Of a stretch of 15,917 nt of DNA, positions 1 to 7,041 are shown piece by piece (the stretch's first letter is position 1; every line of letters begins with the position of its first letter). A program made the translations under genes and the position numbers. The stretch is from an uncultured Collinsella sp. (GTDB lineage: Bacteria; Actinomycetota; Coriobacteriia; Coriobacteriales; Coriobacteriaceae), in assembly GCA_900547125.1 (NCBI GenBank), contig URFU01000042.1, forward strand, positions 1 to 15,917, read 5' to 3'. The notes beneath the pieces were generated by a model. It worked only from the letters and a program-made list of their open reading frames with translations, was not told the origin of the DNA and did not search any database.

Positions 1-664
1 GCATCTTATCAACAGTTCCTTGACCGTGGAGGGCATCCTGCTGGGCTTTCCATTGGTCATAGGTCATGTTGCCGGGCACCTTGAAACGCTCACCCGTCAC
101 AGCGTCACGGGCATAGCGTTCACCCATGCCGTCCATGTCCTCAAATACAATGGGGTAGACGAGCGGATGGCGCTTGATGCCGCGGACGTGTGCGCCCATG
201 CTGCGGCAGAGCGTGGCAAAGTGACCGCCGATATCGCCCGCGCCCAGCACCAGCACGTTGGCGTTTTTGAGCGAGGTGACCGGCCCCAAATCCTCCCAGC
301 GATGCTCGCGCTGCAAATCGTGATAGCCGGGCAGGCGCTTCATCATGGAAAGGACCATGGCAAACATGTGCTCGCTCACGGCCTGACCGTAGGCGCCGAT
401 TGAGCAAGACAGCTTGGCTTCAGCCGGCACGGTGCCGGCGGCAAGGTAGTCGTCATAGCCGGCGGTCTGCAATTGCAACAGCTGGAGATGGTCGCATGCC
501 GTGAGCATGTCAGGGTCAATGTTGCCCAGGATCACATCGGCATCGGCGACCTGTTCACGTGTGGCGGCGTCGGCGTTCGTGTAGGTAAAGTCCTCGCCCG
601 GAGCGCTCGACTCGAGGATCGCGCGGTGACGATCGTTGACGGGCAACAAAACCAGGATGTTCAC
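1..664 (-). CDS. D-isomer-specific 2-hydroxyacid dehydrogenase, partial, with an anomalous C-terminal segment
   Basis: The frame opens with GTG at 664 behind a GGAGAGGA ribosome site (about 6 nt spacing) and stays open to the left edge, giving 221 residues. Residues 1-175 fit the NAD-dependent D-2-hydroxyacid dehydrogenase family, which reduces 2-keto acids or oxidises D-2-hydroxy acids in the cytoplasm. They show an N-terminal catalytic-domain half, the long helix before the Rossmann fold (about 93-113), and the dinucleotide loop GAGDIG at 141-146 followed by 'RGIKRHP'. A normal member would continue with the rest of the Rossmann fold and the catalytic Arg, Glu and His. Instead, from about residue 180 the sequence becomes 'GERFKVPGNMTYDQW...', which resembles the C-terminal end of phage minor capsid/head-morphogenesis proteins. 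No catalytic residue is present in the visible part. It could be a real fusion, an insertion or an assembly chimera. The family call is firm for residues 1-175 only. Confidence 0.8.
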   Translation of the reverse strand, partial: MNILVLLPVNDRHRAILESSAPGEDFTYTNADAATREQVADADVILGNIDPDMLTACDHLQLLQLQTAGYDDYLAAGTVPAEAKLSCSIGAYGQAVSEHMFAMVLSMMKRLPGYHDLQREHRWEDLGPVTSLKNANVLVLGAGDIGGHFATLCRSMGAHVRGIKRHPLVYPIVFEDMDGMGERYARDAVTGERFKVPGNMTYDQWKAQQDALHGQGTVDKM

Positions 665-683
665 AAGCAGTCCTCTCCGCTCG

Positions 684-718
684 ACCTGCCAAAAAGGGAC
701 AGGTTTGTTTTGGCAGGT
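684..718. repeat. REP-like palindrome, 11-bp perfect arms
   Basis: ACCTGCCAAAA at 684-694 is the exact reverse complement of 708-718, with a 13-nt loop. The left arm and loop contain CCAAAAAGGGACAGG (689-703), found again unchanged at 10675-10689. It lies in the 5' region of the dehydrogenase gene, just upstream of its ribosome site. On the minus strand TATAAC (722-717) could be a -10 box for that gene, which would place the hairpin at the very start of its mRNA; this is weak. The shared core and imperfect palindromy recall REP elements associated with RAYT transposases. That link is inference. Confidence 0.6.
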
Positions 719-743
719 TATATCTGGTAAAACGCTATAAAAA

Positions 744-788
744 CGCCGGGCTTCGCGATGGTTAACATATCCGTCGCGAAGCCCGGCG
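744..788 (-). terminator. Rho-independent terminator of map
   Basis: A 15-bp perfect GC-rich stem (744-758 pairing with 774-788) encloses a 15-nt loop. On the minus strand it is followed directly by TTTTT (743-739). It starts 9 nt beyond the stop codon of the methionine aminopeptidase gene and separates it from the dehydrogenase gene. Confidence 0.9.
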
Positions 789-797
789 CATCCACGG

Positions 798-1685
798 CTA
801 CCAGCTCAGCAGCTCGTAGCCGTCCTCGGTCACCACGAGCTGTACCTCGCACTGAGCCGAATCACTGCCGTCCTTAGTGCGCACGCACCAGCCGTCGCCC
901 TTGCTAATCTTAATGTCGGGCGCCCCGGCGTTGACCATGGGCTCGATGGTAAAGACCATGCCCGGAGCCATGATGGTGTCTACATCGGGCGCCTCGGTGG
1001 TAAAGCCCACAAACGGGTCCTCGTGGAACTCCTTGCCAATGCCGTGTCCGCCGTACTCGCGCACCACGCTAAAGCCGGCGTCCTCGACCGTCTTTTGCAC
1101 GGCCTCGGCCATAACGGACAGTGGCAGCCATGGCTTGACGGCTGCCAGGCCCGCTTCCACGCTGGCACGGGTGACGTCGACCAGGCGCTGGCGCTCGGCA
1201 GAGACCTCGCCGATGCAGAACATGCGGCTCGAGTCGCTAAAGTAGCCGTCCAAAATCGTGGAGCAGTCCACGTTGATGATGTCGCCCTCGTGCAGCACGT
1301 CCGTATCGCAGGGGATACCGTGACAGACCACATCGTTGATCGAGGTACACACGCTCTTGGGATAGCCCTCGTAGTTGAGATCGGCCGGCGTGCCACCGTG
1401 CTCGACGGTGTAGTCGTAGATCATCTGGTCGATCTGGTTAGTGGTCATGCCCGCGGCGATGTGCTCGCCTACGTAGTCGAGCACGCCTACGTTGATGGCT
1501 GCCGAGCGTTTGATGCCCTCGATATCGGCGGGCGTCTTATAGAGCGTGCGGGGCAGGACCTCCCAGCCCTCTTCCCACAGGCGCTCGAGGCGCTCGTCGA
1601 AGGCGCTATGGCATTTCTTGTATTTCTTACCGCTGCCGCACCAACAGGCGTCGTTGCGGCCGGGTACGGGTCCGTTGTCAAACAT
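798..1685 (-). CDS. map: Type I methionine aminopeptidase with N-terminal SEC-C zinc motif
   Basis: Removes the initiator methionine from nascent proteins in the cytoplasm; a two-metal hydrolase of the pita-bread fold. The 295-residue product starts with an SEC-C motif (residues 9-26, Cys14, Cys16, Cys25, His26), a small zinc-binding tag thought to help ribosome association. The catalytic domain follows from about residue 50. All five metal ligands are visible: Asp140 and Asp151 (11 apart, as in the E. coli enzyme), His214 (63 after the second Asp, same as E. coli), Glu248 in TIEPM and Glu280 in AQCE. His122 in VCHGIP matches the substrate-binding His. The ATG at 1685 has AAAGGAAG six bases upstream. 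The gene is probably monocistronic: a strong terminator follows it and a long palindrome lies upstream. Length is as expected for the SEC-C-tagged subgroup. Confidence 0.96.
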   Translation of the reverse strand: MFDNGPVPGRNDACWCGSGKKYKKCHSAFDERLERLWEEGWEVLPRTLYKTPADIEGIKRSAAINVGVLDYVGEHIAAGMTTNQIDQMIYDYTVEHGGTPADLNYEGYPKSVCTSINDVVCHGIPCDTDVLHEGDIINVDCSTILDGYFSDSSRMFCIGEVSAERQRLVDVTRASVEAGLAAVKPWLPLSVMAEAVQKTVEDAGFSVVREYGGHGIGKEFHEDPFVGFTTEAPDVDTIMAPGMVFTIEPMVNAGAPDIKISKGDGWCVRTKDGSDSAQCEVQLVVTEDGYELLSW

Positions 1686-1737
1686 GGCTAACTTCCTTTC
1701 ATCCGCAGCTAGTATAGCCCACCCACGCGTCCATAAA

Positions 1738-1804
1738 AGTTGCGGTGATATAGTTCCGATTTAAGCGGTTTAACAGCACAAATAGGAACTATATCACCGC
1801 AACT
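1738..1804. repeat. Long perfect palindrome, 20-bp arms and 27-nt loop
   Basis: AGTTGCGGTGATATAGTTCC at 1738-1757 is exactly complementary to 1785-1804; the 27-nt centre shows no further symmetry. It sits between the radical SAM stop (1846) and the map start (1685), both on the minus strand. Read on the minus strand the 3' arm ends in CTTTTATGG, so it may act as a weak terminator for the radical SAM gene. However, the stem is AT-rich in its middle, the loop is large and the T-run is short, unlike the other terminators here. There is no flanking target-site duplication. Confidence 0.8.
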
Positions 1805-1845
1805 GATGGAGCGGGATGGCGGGCACTAGCCGCTGCGTGGTTTTG

Positions 1846-2622
1846 CTAGTAGCTCACCTGGCAGGGGATGCCGAGGGCTTGGACGCGCGCGGCAATGGCA
1901 TCGAGGACGTCGGGCGCCGCTTTGGCAAGGCCGGCGACCGGTGTCTCGCGCGCCACCGTGTAGATGGTCGCCTCCTGCGGACGAATGCGTTCGAGCGCCG
2001 CGAGCCAAGGACCAACGTACTCCTCGCCGGTGTTATCGAGAGACTTGCCCCGGTACTCACCGCTCAAAAACATCGTCTGGATAATGACATGACCGTTAAA
2101 GCTCGCGAACGTTTCGATTTGGTGCTCTACATCGTAGGGGCCAACGGGCTGGTCGAGCAGCTGGATAAATGCCGGGTCGACCGTATCGAGCTTGAGGATG
2201 TTGTCGTCAACCATCATGAGTGCATCGTGTACCTGGGGACGGTCGGCGCGCGTGCCGTTGGAAAGCACGGCAATCTTGGTGTTTGGGGCCAGCTGGTCGC
2301 GAAGCGCGACGGCACCGGCGATGGCCTGCGGAAACTCCGGTGCGGCGGTGGGCTCGCCATTGCCGGCAAACGTGATTACATCGGGCAGCTCACCCTCGAT
2401 TGCCATCTCGTGCAGCTTGGCTTCGAGTGCGTCGAGCACCACGGCAGCGGTGTTATAAGGCTCGTGGCAGGGGCGCTCGGCGTTGAGACCGTTCTCGCAG
2501 TAGATGCAGTCGAACGTGCAGATCTTGCCACTCGCCGGCATCATGTTGACACCGAGCGAAAGGCCCAGGCGACGGCTGCGGACGGGCCCAAAGATGGGGC
2601 TGGCATTTAAAAACGTAGACAT
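1846..2622 (-). CDS. Radical SAM protein (COG0731-like Fe-S oxidoreductase)
   Basis: A 258-residue radical S-adenosylmethionine enzyme of unknown substrate. The [4Fe-4S] triad is CX3CX2C (Cys35, Cys39, Cys42), preceded by IFGPVRSRRLGLSLG at 10-24, a signature of the COG0731 group (related to the TYW1 wybutosine enzyme). FAGNGEPT further on corresponds to the SAM-binding GGE-like motif. The barrel continues through 'VLSNGTRADRP' and 'LKLDTVD'. I start it at the ATG at 2622, which has AAGGAG nine bases upstream; the ATG at 2628 is only three bases from that site, and a longer in-frame ATG at 2673 has none. It is transcribed away from the divergent hydrolase gene. Bacterial members are usually annotated only as radical SAM proteins, and nothing nearby fixes the role here. 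Confidence 0.9.
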   Translation of the reverse strand: MSTFLNASPIFGPVRSRRLGLSLGVNMMPASGKICTFDCIYCENGLNAERPCHEPYNTAAVVLDALEAKLHEMAIEGELPDVITFAGNGEPTAAPEFPQAIAGAVALRDQLAPNTKIAVLSNGTRADRPQVHDALMMVDDNILKLDTVDPAFIQLLDQPVGPYDVEHQIETFASFNGHVIIQTMFLSGEYRGKSLDNTGEEYVGPWLAALERIRPQEATIYTVARETPVAGLAKAAPDVLDAIAARVQALGIPCQVSY

Positions 2623-2856
2623 AGGCATATGCTCCTTGGGACAGTTGAGCTTAAGCATAGCATCGGCCTTCATGTGGGTCGCGGGTTTGGGTGCTGTTGT
2701 TTAGGCAGAAACCTTGCAATCGGGTGAGTTTTCGAAACCTTGTCATGAAAGGGTGCGAGTCGGGTACAGTAAGCGCATTCATGTACGCACAAAATGACGC
2801 ATCTGACCAAGCCGCACCCCGGCACGGCCTGGTGGCGTTGACGATGGGAACACAGT

Positions 2857-3654
2857 ATGGATTTTACGGTCGAGAATGCGGGCACCACGATTGCCTGCCG
2901 CGAGTATGCCGGCCCGGGTGTATCGTCCGATACACCCGCCTTGGTGTGCGTGCACGGTGCGTGCGTCGACGGTGTCTTTTTTGACGGTATCGCCCGCGAG
3001 CTCGCCTGCGACTATCGCGTCATTGCCTACGACCGCCGCGGTTGCGGCGAGAGCGGCGACGCTGCGGACGGACGCTACGACCTCGCCGCCCAGGCCGCCG
3101 ACCTGCAGGCCGTTATCGAGCATATTGGCGCTCCGGCAAACGTGCTCGCGCACAGTGCCGGTACGTTGGTGACCCTGGAGCTTCTCCGTGCAAACCCCGC
3201 CATAATTTCGCGTGCGATCCTGCATGAACCCGCCGTGACAAACGAGGGTGCCGGTCTGGGCGCGGCCCCGGTTTTGCTCGAGATGATCGCCGCGGGAAAG
3301 GTCTCCAGGGCATTACGGGCCTTCCTGGGCGCCATCGGCGATTCGGACCCTGAGGCTCCCAAGACAACCGAGGCAGAAGCCAAGCATGCCCTGCGCAACG
3401 GCCGTAGTTTCATGGCAAACGAATACGGGATTACTATGACCTGTGTTCCCGATTGGGATAGCGTTCGCGCGTCAAAAACGGTGGCCGCCGTGTTTCTGGG
3501 TGAGCTCTCGGTTGGCACGCCCCGCGAGGCGGGCACGAGGGTGGCGGCTGAGCTTTTGGACTGTCCGCTCGTAACGGTCCCCGGCGCGCACAACGGCCTG
3601 CGCGATCGCCCGGCAGCGGCTGCCCGGGCTGTCCGTGGCATCCTGGGGCTCTAG
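2857..3654 (+). CDS. Alpha/beta-fold hydrolase
   Basis: A 265-residue cytoplasmic hydrolase with no signal peptide. The oxyanion-region motif VHG is at 32-34, followed by VIAYDRRGCGES (55-66), the classic strand-loop of the fold. The nucleophile elbow is AHSAGT with Ser100; Glu216 (in FLGELS) is a candidate acid and His245 (in PGAHNG) the base. The elbow reads A-H-S-A-G rather than the usual G-H-S-x-G, a modest deviation also seen in small esterase-like members. Substrate is unknown; the family includes esterases, haloperoxidase-like and ring-cleavage-product hydrolases. The ribosome site before the ATG at 2857 is weak (GATGGGA). The gene stands alone between a divergent radical SAM gene and a signalling operon with its own leader. 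A short GC hairpin without a T-run (3672-3686) lies 17 bp downstream. Confidence 0.9.
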   Translation: MDFTVENAGTTIACREYAGPGVSSDTPALVCVHGACVDGVFFDGIARELACDYRVIAYDRRGCGESGDAADGRYDLAAQAADLQAVIEHIGAPANVLAHSAGTLVTLELLRANPAIISRAILHEPAVTNEGAGLGAAPVLLEMIAAGKVSRALRAFLGAIGDSDPEAPKTTEAEAKHALRNGRSFMANEYGITMTCVPDWDSVRASKTVAAVFLGELSVGTPREAGTRVAAELLDCPLVTVPGAHNGLRDRPAAAARAVRGILGL

Positions 3655-3804
3655 CAGCCGCAATAGCCAAAGCGGGCTTCACCCGCAGACGTTTCGGCCG
3701 TGTTAACAAATGTATTCAAAACCTCACGTCTACGGCTTCAATCGCGCCGTCTGCCAACTCATAAAAATGTAACAGCATTCACGTGCTTACCTGCATCGAC
3801 AAGG

Positions 3805-3820
3805 TGTTACCCTTGTAACA
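3805..3820. promoter_or_regulatory. Candidate operator TGTTAC-N4-GTAACA upstream of the signalling operon
   Basis: A 6-bp perfect inverted repeat with a 4-nt centre lies 45 bp before the start codon of the GGDEF/HD-GYP gene. The right half belongs to TGTAACA (3814-3820), which occurs a second time in the same orientation at 3768-3774. This fits a dimeric repressor or activator site in the 211-bp leader. No clear -35/-10 pair could be assigned, so this is a suggestion from symmetry and position. Confidence 0.35.
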
Positions 3821-3865
3821 TTTGGAACCCACCGCTACCATGCGAAACTATCGAAAGGGGCCCAT

Positions 3866-5746
3866 ATGCTCAATAATCACGAGGTCAATCTAACCGACGA
3901 GGAGGCTGCCGCCGAGGTCGCCCGTGTCGCGAAGACCTACCCCGTGGTACGTTTGCTGTCGGCCGATCAGATTAAGAGCGAGCCTAACTGCTTGCTCGCC
4001 GGCGATCGCTGCCCTTGTCTGCGTCAGTCGAGTCTTGAGGCCTTGGCAGACTCCGATGAGGTGTCGGAGCAACTGCTCAACGATGGTGTTGAGTACCGCG
4101 CCCGCCTGCGCCCTCTGAAGGTCGAGGGCGAGCCTCACGTCCTGCTGATGGTGCGTCCGATCGATGGGCAAGAGGCTGCAGAAGAGGACCTTGTCTACAC
4201 CGACGTACTGACGAGTGTGCGCAATCGCCGATATTACGAAGAAAAGCTTCGTAGCGCCCGCATGAAGGCCGGCGTGGCGATGATTGACCTTGATGATTTT
4301 AGGGTCTTCAACGATACGTGTGGCCGCCATGCCGGCGACCTTGCGCTCGGTGCCGTGGCGACAGCCATACGCAGCGGAATTCGTTCGACTGACGAGCTTG
4401 TGCGCTATGGCTGCGACAAGTTTGTGGTCGTCATGCCCGATATTCCCTCCGATGACTTTGCCCGTCGCCTGCATCAGGTATCCGATGCCGTTCATTCCAC
4501 GGTTATTCCGGGCCATGAGTACGTGAGCTTGACGGCATGTGTTGGTGGCGTTCGCATTCATGGTGAGACGGTCGACGAGGGCGTTGGCCGCGCTGTCCAG
4601 TTACTGAGCCGCGCTAAGGCAAAAGCCGGTACGGTCGTGACCGATTCCGATTCCATCGAGGCCTTCCAAAGCGAAAAGCCTTCGGTGCTTATTATCGATG
4701 ACTCCGAGATGAACCGAGCCATTCTCAACGAGATGCTCAAGGACGAGTATTGCATCCTCGAGGCCGATAACGGTCGTACGGCGCTCGACATGGTCGACCG
4801 CTATGGCGATAAGTTGTCGCTCGTGCTGCTGGATATTGTCATGCCGGGCATAAGCGGCGTTGAGGTACTGGCCGATCTGTCGCGTCGATCGGGTATCGAC
4901 AATCTGCCTGTCATCATGATTTCGAGCGAAGATTCCGACGATATGGTTCTGCGCGCGTATGAGCTGGGCGCCTCGGACTATATCAGCCGTCCATTTGACT
5001 CCCGTGTCGTGCGCCGCCGTGTAAGCAACACCATTCGCCTATACGCCAAACAGCGCCGCCTGACGAACCTGCTGTCCCAGCAGTACAACGAGCGCGTCAA
5101 GAACAGTCGCATGCTCATCGACATCATGGCTGGCGTCATGGAGCTTCGCAATGGCGAGAGCGGTAGGCACGTTACGAATATCGAAAAGCTGACCGAGCTG
5201 CTGCTGGACTGTCTGGTCCAGCGTAGCGACACCATCTCCCTCGACAATGAGGAGCGCTCCACGATTGCCTTGGCTTCGGCGCTGCACGATATCGGCAAGA
5301 TGTCGATTGACGATGCGATCCTCAACAAACCCGGGCGTCTTACGCCCGAGGAGTTCGAGATTATGAAGACGCATACCACGATCGGCGCCGACATGTTGCT
5401 TGAGCTGGGACGTCATCACGTTGGCAATGCGCTTATGGAATATGCGTACCAGATTGCGCGTTGGCATCACGAGCGCTGGGACGGCAGGGGTTATCCCGAT
5501 GGCCTTAAGGGCGACGAAATTCCCATTGCCGCGCAGGTGGTCTCGGTGGCCGATGTGTATGATGCGCTGACGAGCGTGCGCGTGTACAAGGACGCTATCC
5601 CGCACAAGGAGGCGATCCAGATGATCCTGGACGGTAAGTGCGGCACCTTTAACCCGCTGTTGCTCGACTGCCTGCTCGAGGTACAAGACCGTATTGCTGA
5701 GACATTGGCACGCCCCGCCGATGTCGTCGCGTTTCCCACGATTTAG
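3866..5746 (+). CDS. Degenerate GGDEF - receiver - HD-GYP signalling protein (probable c-di-GMP phosphodiesterase)
   Basis: A 626-residue cytoplasmic signalling protein. An N-terminal region with a CLLAGDRCPC cluster (42-51) precedes a GGDEF domain (about 108-265, opening TDVLTSVRNRRYY). Its catalytic motif is GCDKF (182-186), so the essential Glu is Lys and cyclase activity is unlikely. The inhibitory-site motif RSTD (173-176) is kept, five residues before it as in real cyclases, so it may bind c-di-GMP. A receiver domain follows (about 272-395) with Asp278/Asp279, phospho-acceptor Asp323 and Ser353, but the conserved switch Lys is Arg375 (ISRPF). The C-terminal HD-GYP domain has LHDIGK (473-478), HHERWDGRGYP (534-544) and VADVYDALT, all motifs for metal binding and c-di-GMP hydrolysis. 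The ATG at 3866 follows GGGG by about 6 nt. An Hpt-like gene starts 23 bp downstream, surely in the same operon. Confidence 0.93.
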   Translation: MLNNHEVNLTDEEAAAEVARVAKTYPVVRLLSADQIKSEPNCLLAGDRCPCLRQSSLEALADSDEVSEQLLNDGVEYRARLRPLKVEGEPHVLLMVRPIDGQEAAEEDLVYTDVLTSVRNRRYYEEKLRSARMKAGVAMIDLDDFRVFNDTCGRHAGDLALGAVATAIRSGIRSTDELVRYGCDKFVVVMPDIPSDDFARRLHQVSDAVHSTVIPGHEYVSLTACVGGVRIHGETVDEGVGRAVQLLSRAKAKAGTVVTDSDSIEAFQSEKPSVLIIDDSEMNRAILNEMLKDEYCILEADNGRTALDMVDRYGDKLSLVLLDIVMPGISGVEVLADLSRRSGIDNLPVIMISSEDSDDMVLRAYELGASDYISRPFDSRVVRRRVSNTIRLYAKQRRLTNLLSQQYNERVKNSRMLIDIMAGVMELRNGESGRHVTNIEKLTELLLDCLVQRSDTISLDNEERSTIALASALHDIGKMSIDDAILNKPGRLTPEEFEIMKTHTTIGADMLLELGRHHVGNALMEYAYQIARWHHERWDGRGYPDGLKGDEIPIAAQVVSVADVYDALTSVRVYKDAIPHKEAIQMILDGKCGTFNPLLLDCLLEVQDRIAETLARPADVVAFPTI

Positions 5747-5769
5747 TTTGACCAAAGGAGTTCTAATCC

Positions 5770-6126
5770 ATGATTTCCATGCGTGAGGCGTATGAGAAGA
5801 TCGGCGCTAATTATGATGACGCGTGCGCTCGGCTGATGGGCGAGGAAATGCTCGCCCGCTTTGCCCTCAAGTTTTTGGATGACGAGAGCATGGACAAGCT
5901 GGAGGCCGCCATGGCGGCGGGAGACGCCGAAGGTGCGTTTATGGCAGCGCGCACGCTCAAGGGCGTGAGCCAGAACCTGGGATTCGATAATCTGTACGAG
6001 CCGGCGGTCGTGGTGACCGAAGCGCTGCGCGGCGCCGATGCCGTTGACGGCGCTCGCGAGGGAATGCATGCGTTGCAGCAGCAATATGCGGCTACGATGT
6101 CGGCCCTGCGCGAGGCGGCCGAATAA
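5770..6126 (+). CDS. Hpt-like domain protein lacking the phospho-accepting histidine
   Basis: A 118-residue, all-helical single-domain protein. The segment AARTLKGVSQNLGF (59-72) is the Hpt signature AAHTLKGxSxNLGF, except that the phosphorylated His is Arg61 (codon CGC at 5950-5952, one transition from CAC). Everything else around it, including Lys64, Gly65 and the NLGF turn, is kept, so the fold should be intact. Hpt proteins pass phosphoryl groups between receiver domains in multistep phosphorelays; this one should not be able to. It follows the receiver/HD-GYP gene after 23 bp, so it may bind that receiver as a non-phosphorylatable partner. The start at 5770 has AAAGGAG nine bases upstream; an in-frame ATG at 5779 lies too far from it. 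A bidirectional-type hairpin follows. Confidence 0.88.
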   Translation: MISMREAYEKIGANYDDACARLMGEEMLARFALKFLDDESMDKLEAAMAAGDAEGAFMAARTLKGVSQNLGFDNLYEPAVVVTEALRGADAVDGAREGMHALQQQYAATMSALREAAE

Positions 6127-6170
6127 GAGCTTGCGAGCCTTGGGCTGCGTGCCGGCAACATATAGGTAAT

Positions 6171-6209
6171 AGGGCGCCCCGTCAGACCATGTGGCCGGCG
6201 GGGCGCCCT
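6171..6209. terminator. Terminator hairpin between convergent genes
   Basis: AGGGCGCCCCG at 6171-6181 pairs with 6199-6209 (11 bp, loop 17 nt or 13 with two more inner pairs). It lies between the Hpt-like gene (+, ends 6126) and the amidotransferase-like gene (-, ends 6232), so it can serve both. T-runs are poor on both sides (TTATCT on plus, ATTACC on minus). Confidence 0.65.
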
Positions 6210-6231
6210 TATCTGTTATGCGGTTCGCGAA

Positions 6232-7041
6232 CTAGCGGGCCTGCTTTACCTTGGCCGCCGCCTCGACAAACGACTTCCACAGGTTAAAGTCGGTCTCGAG
6301 CGTCTTCCACGTATACTCAGGGTGCCATTGCACGCCCAGGCAGAACGGCTGGCCTTCGACTTCGATGCACTCGGGAACGCCGTCGGTTGCCTTGGCGACC
6401 AAGCGCGTGCTTTTACCCAGACGATCGACGCAGCAGTGGTGTGCGGAGTTGGTCTGGATCAGCCTGTGCCCGCCAAGCGCGCGCTCCAGCAGCGAGCCCG
6501 GCACGACCTCGACGGGATGCACGGGGTCGTTGAGCACGTGGGTATGGCGCCACTGCGTACGGCCCTCGCGAGCGCCCAGGCTTGGCACGTCCATGCACAG
6601 GGTGCCGCCAGTGGCGACATTGAGCAACTGCGTGCCGCGGCAGGTGGTAAAGAGCGGCTTTTTGGCATGGAGCACCTCGCTGACCAGCTTAAACTCAAAA
6701 CTATCGCGGATCTCGCAGCAGAGGGTGGGGTCGTAGGGTCGATCATCGCCCCAACGTTTGGGATTGACATCGGGGCCGCCGGGAATGGCGATGCCGTCGG
6801 CGATATCGACGTAATGACGGATGACCTCAATGTCCTCGGTGATGGACATCTGCAGCGGCAGGCCGCCGGCGGCAAGGATGGCATCGACAAAGACGCTGGC
6901 GATCTCCTCGTTGGGGGAGAGCGTCTCGCTCAAATAGGGCTTCGCTTTTTCCCAGCGTGGTGCGACCAGGATGAGCGGGCGGTCGGCGGGATCGACGTCG
7001 ACGTGCGGAGTGTAGGACGATGAGGTGCGGGTTCCGATCAT
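6232..7041 (-). CDS. Class I glutamine-amidotransferase-like protein (peptidase C26, gamma-glutamyl hydrolase type)
   Basis: A 269-residue cytoplasmic hydrolase of the PuuD/peptidase C26 group, which cleaves gamma-glutamyl amide bonds such as gamma-glutamyl-GABA. GIAIPGGPDVNP (83-94) is the N-terminal oxyanion motif. The nucleophile is Cys134 in TTCRGTQLLNV, followed by GGTL. NSAHHCCV matches the usual NSxHHQ substrate loop, with Cys for Gln. His240 and Glu242 in QWHPE complete the triad. It is the last of five minus-strand genes behind an amino-acid importer, 87 bp after the ATPase gene, so it may act on what the importer brings in. The ribosome site before the ATG at 7041 is poor and the N-terminal 20 residues look unstructured, so the start is uncertain. 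The exact substrate cannot be read from sequence. Confidence 0.9.
   Translation of the reverse strand: MIGTRTSSSYTPHVDVDPADRPLILVAPRWEKAKPYLSETLSPNEEIASVFVDAILAAGGLPLQMSITEDIEVIRHYVDIADGIAIPGGPDVNPKRWGDDRPYDPTLCCEIRDSFEFKLVSEVLHAKKPLFTTCRGTQLLNVATGGTLCMDVPSLGAREGRTQWRHTHVLNDPVHPVEVVPGSLLERALGGHRLIQTNSAHHCCVDRLGKSTRLVAKATDGVPECIEVEGQPFCLGVQWHPEYTWKTLETDFNLWKSFVEAAAKVKQAR

Noticed and set aside
20..403. Plus-strand 127-residue open frame
   Set aside because: Antisense to the dehydrogenase gene; the His/Ala-rich product is typical of shadow frames opposite a GC-rich coding strand.
1738..1804. MITE or insertion-sequence remnant
   Set aside because: Inverted ends are perfect, but the flanks (AAA and GAT) show no target duplication and the element is only 67 bp with no transposase trace; left as an unexplained palindrome.
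1816..2610. Plus-strand 264-residue open frame
   Set aside because: Lies opposite the radical SAM gene, whose cysteine motif, start and ribosome site are clear.
2708..2742. Direct repeat GAAACCTTG (2708-2716 and 2734-2742) in the radical SAM/hydrolase intergenic region
   Set aside because: Nine bases only, with diverging flanks; not clearly above chance.
2740..2770. Promoter TTGTCA / TACAGT for the alpha/beta hydrolase gene
   Set aside because: The spacer is 19 bp and the -10 match is poor; not strong enough to list.
3672..3686. Terminator after the alpha/beta hydrolase gene
   Set aside because: Five-bp GCGGG/CCCGC stem with no T-run; too weak to annotate.
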